This document shows, one piece after another, positions 59,539-64,000 of a stretch of DNA of 64,000 nt. Origin of the DNA: Bretschneidera sinensis (lineage: Eukaryota; Streptophyta; Magnoliopsida; Brassicales; Akaniaceae). Position 1 is the first letter of the stretch. Every line of letters begins with the position of its first letter. The DNA is taken from NCBI GenBank assembly GCA_023935145.1, contig CM043699.1, positions 65,941,638-66,005,637 on the forward strand, written 5' to 3'. The notes beneath the pieces are model-generated. The model searched no databases and was not told the DNA's origin. It saw only the letters and a program-made list of their open reading frames with translations. The translations under genes and the position numbers were made by a program.

Positions 59539-60522
59539 CCTTTACTTTCAACAAAAATTGCCATTAAAGGGTTAAACTTCTTATTCACCATTATCTTGAT
59601 CTTTCAATCCATTGATGTCAACCAGTTATTATTACTGGGGTGGTTGAATTCACTACTTTAATAAACTCCATTCTACTTTACTAGAAACTCTTTCTACTTA
59701 GTAAGCGACGTTCGCTTTTCTGTCAACTATTCATCCTCATAATTCATTTAACCAGTCCCTCAAATCACATATTCTTGGCCAAAGAATCTCTTAAAATTAT
59801 TTCTTTCTTAAATCTCCCTTATGCTTTTGGACTTCAAAAATAAGTTCTTCACTAATTCACATTCATCTCTCTCAACTTCATACTTCAAGGGTCTCAGACG
59901 CGATACGACTTTTAAATTGTGTGTCCTCCCCAAGATATCTCTTTACAAGGTCATTTATCACTTTGTTCTCTTTTACAACTCCGAATTGACCAATCTTTCT
60001 TCTACAACAATATTACGTCGTAATCCAATTCATAACATCATTATACAATAATAATTTTACTACTCCCATTTAATTAATCAATCTCCATTCTATAACTCTT
60101 TTCACTAATTTCCACACTTTGTTGTCTTAAAAAAAAAAATTGGTAACTTTTTTCCTCGATCTTTACTTAAACTCCCCAAAAATTTTACTCACATAAACCT
60201 TTCTTTAATGTTAATTGTACTTTAAAATTATCATCCTTCTTGGATCCTTCTATTTCTTTGATAACTCCAAAGATCAAACTTTCTACATAATCCCTTAAGC
60301 TATGTACACTATGCTTCACATCAAATTCAAATTCTATTACTCATAAAAACTTCAAGGATATTCTTTAAATAACTCTCCACCCCAAGAATTTATAAGAATG
60401 TTTCTACCTCTTGCTCGCATCGATATTAATCCTCATATGAACATATTTTCTCTTTTTCTTCCCAAACAACCGATTTCTCCAACTTCCAAACTTTAACTTG
60501 GTCATATCTGTAGTACATCAAT

Positions 60523-63157
60523 TGTAATGACCCATCCCCGGATGTGCCCTACCTGAGACAGTGTCATTACCTTTCAGCTCTGAGCACCCTGACATGCAAA
60601 CATACAAATTTACAAATCATACAACATTCTTTTCAAACATTACAAATTATGTCCATACATTTATCTTTACATTTCCTTAAACCCTTTTCAATATATCAAA
60701 CCAATTCTTTAAATCTTACAAACACACAAGTATAAAGAAACTTCCTCAAAATACAACTAATTGGAATGCCTTTTACAAAAGTAAACTCAAACAAAAACTT
60801 AGATTCACAAAACAATACAAGATATAAGGATGTCTTGGACGAGGACTTTACGTATGACTTCCTTTAACTCTAATTTCAAGTCTCCCAATGCTTTCCTAAA
60901 AAGTTAGTAAAAAGGGAGGGGTGAGTTAAAAAGCTCAGTGAGAAATCACATTACTATAAGTAATCATTTTTAAAAATTTATTCTTTATCTTAAATCCTTA
61001 TCATATAATTTATTTCTTTTTAAGTATATGAATAATAGTAATACTTTTATATACACTTTAGCTTACTTTTCTCATTTCTTATTACTAGAAGACACTCATT
61101 TCTTTTAATAATTTAGGATATACGTAGTTCTTATCACACCACAAACATTATAAGATCAGTCATTCATTAGTAACATCAATCTCAACATTTTTTATACCAC
61201 AATGATTAATATTTCATGCTATTCATTGGGCCAAATACATTCAATACCCCTCAATGGGCGAATTCACATCACAATAGATGCCTCTTAAGGACTAATCATC
61301 ATTTATGCCCCTCATGGGCCAAATCCACCAATACATTTGTCATCAATAATGTGCTAGAAATGCGAATATAATGAGATGTATAATCATGTATATGTATTCA
61401 TATCATTATAACGCCCCTCATTGGGCTAATTGCATAATAATGAGGACATCTCCCCATATACCGGTACATCAAATCATCACAATCATCTCTCAATGAAACA
61501 TCTTCGAATCCTCTACACCCTTTTTTGGGTTAGGTCCTACACATTCAAAGTTTCTTTGGTGCCCTTACACCCCTTGTGGGAACGGACCTATTGCAATCTC
61601 ATCACTCCCCCTCTTATAATACGCTAACTATATATATAGTGTGATAATGCATTCACCAAGAAATTAATATGCAAAAAAACATTCATCAATCAACCACATC
61701 ACATTTTCACACCAATCCAACCAATCACATTTATTACAATCATACACATCACAGTTCCTCAACATAACTACATTGAATCATTTATAAACTCTTATCTCAA
61801 CGTATAAAATTCTCATAACATTATCCTTATTATTTCCACACCAAAGTCTTATATGCTCACATTTATTATGATTATATTAATTATGATTTTCATAATCAAA
61901 CATGTTTTAAAACTTTTAATGATATCATACAATTCAAATGCTTACTAAAAGTAAGGTGTAACTCTCCTTTGTTGTACCAAGTTCCAACCTTGAATTACTT
62001 CCTAGATTTTGGTATTTTCCTCTGATCATACCTAACATATATAACTGCTTAGTATACTCACTCAAGAAACATACCACATAATTTTACGAGTATAAAAATC
62101 AGGGGTTAAGTCACAAATCCCTTTCCATTTTATTTAAAATCTTTACAAAATCGTTCTAGCATGGTTTAAAATGAAAGAAATTTTTTAAGATCTTAAATTT
62201 CAAAACTTTATCATGAAATCAAGTTCATAATACTTTGGAAGAGTCTAGGATTGAAATACTTTATTAAAAACGATTTAATTTAGGAAAACAAGGCTGAAAA
62301 ACAATTTCAGGGGCTCGATTAGTCAACTGTAATTTTGGGCACTCGACTATGATCTACCCAGAAGGTTGCACAGTCGACTATCTAAATGGTCAGTCAACTA
62401 TCCTTTGACCATAAAGGTTGCACAATCGACTGTGCACTCGAGACAGTCAACTATTTGGTCCCGTTTTTTGAAAAATCATGTCGAAAACACCTTTTTCTTC
62501 AAAATCTTTCACTTATCTCTCATAGGAATTCCAAATCATTCAAGATACAAGTTTCTAAGGGCTTTAAATCAAATATTTTACACTACCCAAAGCAAAATTC
62601 CAAGTTGATACACATTAAAATAGTAAATCTAACACAAACCCATTTTTCTCAAACTTTTTCAAAAACTCTTAGATTTCAAAACCCCAACTAAAAATCTTAA
62701 CTTCACAAAAATGCAAGATTAATCAAGAAGAAGTAAAACAAACTTTTACCTTAGGCTTTGACAAGAAAAGTCCTCTTCTTTCTCTTTTTCCTTTCTCTCT
62801 TTCTTTCCTCTTCTCTTATCTTCTTATCTTTTTTCTCTCTTTCTCTCTTCTATCTCTCTTGACCATTCTATAGAATTCCAGCACAAAGTACTGGTTCCTC
62901 TCCCTCTCTCCTTCTATTTATAAGCAAACTCTTTAAAATTTATAAAACTACACTCTAACTCTACAATTCTTTCTCAATCTACCCCAACCACTTCTTAAAA
63001 CTCCAAATGCTCTCCCAAAATAAATATTTATTACTTAAATCTCATCCTATTTACTTGCTTCCAATTTTTACAAACCCTAAAACAAACTCAAATTTGAACA
63101 AACACTCTAAAAACGCGTCGAGGTGAAATCCCATTATTTAAAATATCAGGCTCTACA
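60523..63157 (-). repeat. Solo LTR E3, family E
   Basis: TGTAATGACCCATCCCC to CAGGCTCTACA with perfect TCAAT flanks (60518-60522 and 63158-63162), 2635 bp. It has a motif cluster (62318-62452), a CT-rich tract (62770-62870) and a minus-strand TATA-like TATAAATAG near 62919. Confidence 0.92.
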
Positions 63158-63280
63158 TCAATTCACACTTAAACTTTTAATCTTTCTCTTTCTTGATCCT
63201 AATAATGCATTTTCTTTTTTTCTTTTCAATCATTCTCTCTCCAAATATTAACAAAACTGATCACATTAAATTTGACAAAT

Positions 63281-64000
63281 CTTCATTTTCATACTTTGTC
63301 TACATCTTTCTATGTATATATATTGTTAAACCATCCTTTATTAATATTTTCCATAATCCTTTATATTTTTACACTTCCAACTTTTCTTTTTTCATTATAT
63401 AGTTCACTATGCTTACTAAAAGTAAGGTGATACTCACCTCTCGAACTGACTCCTATTCTTAAGATATCTCCTTGTCTCTAACACGATCCCCCACTACATT
63501 TAATGGATATAAAAATTAAAAAATACCTAAAAAGTATACACACCAAAATATAAAAATCATCCAAGTCATTGATTGTATAGAGGAAATGAACTAGACTTTT
63601 GATTTTTTAACAAAACTTTCTTTTTGTTTAAATGCTTTTCATAAATTTGTCTTCTAAAGATTTAGATGAAAAAAAGAAGTCTCTTTAACACCATAAAGTT
63701 CATGTTTTTATCCCAAGACTCTTATTAATTTTTTTTTTTTTTCGAAAATGGTTAAGGTTAAAAAGGTATGAAAAATTATTATTTTTCTGTGAAAAACGGA
63801 GTCTCACAGTTGACTGTCTAAATGGACAATCGACTGTTAGAGTTCTAGAAAGCTTAAACAGCTTGGATAGTCAACTGTCCTCATGATCTGGGCTTTCTTC
63901 TTAGATGACAGTCGATTGTTCTTTCGACACAGTCGACTGTTGTTGGGTTTTCAACATTAAAAACCTACAAAAATCTTCATTTTCTTCTCCAAAACTCCTT
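63281..64000 (-). repeat. LTR E4, partial, family E
   Basis: Collinear with E2 from about 57160 onwards (ATAGTTCACTA, TAAGGTGATACTCA), so its first 1.4 kb on the plus strand is missing. It contains a CAGTCGACTG cluster (63805-63941) and runs out of the window. It is probably the 5' LTR of the E2 element. Confidence 0.65.

Larger units (their letters stand above)
58579..63280 (-). other. Interior of the E2/E4 element, non-coding, split by K and E3
   Basis: After removing K (58712-59538) and E3 (60523-63157) about 1.2 kb remains. It starts with the purine tract but shows no gag or pol reading on the minus strand. E4 to the right lacks its inner part, so primer site, gag and most of pol may have been deleted together. 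Alternatively the family may be a large non-autonomous LTR element. Confidence 0.5.

Noticed and set aside
60523..63157. E3 as the 5' LTR of the E2 element
   Set aside because: E3 has its own perfect TCAAT duplication and no primer site at its inner edge, so it is a separate solo LTR.

Overview
The window looks like intergenic DNA from a large, repeat-rich seed-plant nuclear genome, probably an angiosperm. The basis is the mix of element lineages: Athila/Tat and chromodomain Ty3 elements, Sirevirus and Tork-like Ty1 elements, an L1-type LINE, initiator-Met and tRNA-Asp primer sites, and a plant-mobile-domain (PMD) gene fragment. The species cannot be named. No intact gene, RNA gene or CRISPR array was found. 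Almost every coding stretch is a decayed gag or pol, with many stops at codons that one transition would make from CAG, CAA, CGA or TGG, as expected from old methylated DNA.

The layout is a set of nested insertions. (1) 1-28705: an Athila-type Ty3 element A on the minus strand. Its 3' LTR (1-159) is cut by the window edge. Copia B (1137-6757) sits in its post-pol tail and solo LTR H1 (11697-13144) in its gag. Its 5' LTR (about 14270-28705) holds solo LTR G (15781-17187), a complete Sirevirus (17212-27349) and solo LTR H2 (27375-28640). (2) 28711-29039 plus 39632-40868: a PMD pseudogene split by solo LTR E1 (29040-39626). E1 contains chromovirus D (29752-37633), whose 3' LTR contains a truncated LINE (about 35664-36880). 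(3) About 40869-54242: a minus-strand chromovirus LTR remnant F, split by copia C (41152-53276). The 3' LTR of C is split by I (46512-52960), an Athila-like element with gag only. (4) 54243-54960: a Tat-like RT fragment, then about 740 bp unassigned. (5) 55703-64000: LTRs E2, E3 (solo) and E4 (partial) of one long-LTR family, with copia solo LTR K (58712-59538) between them.

Target-site duplications support the nesting: AGAAT for the Sirevirus, GCACC for H2, CCTTA for E1, AAAAC for C, CCTTT for K, TCAAT for E3, an 8-bp CATCCTAA for G, and near matches for H1 and B. The uninterrupted 3' LTR of A confirms the three junctions in its 5' LTR. Relative ages follow: PMD locus older than A and E1; A older than B, G, H1, H2 and the Sirevirus; E1 older than D, older than the LINE; F older than C, older than I; E2 older than K and E3.

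The most unusual signals are regulatory. Several unrelated LTR families carry clusters of short GC-rich repeats, often palindromic, just upstream of the TATA box. The Sirevirus has a second copy of this arrangement (CAGTCGACTGG array plus TATAAAAG) inside the element, ahead of its third ORF. The same CAGTCGACTG core also fills the LTRs of the unrelated E family. Also notable are an RT-core deletion shared by copia B and C, the gag-only element I, and three insertions within 44 bp of one LTR.
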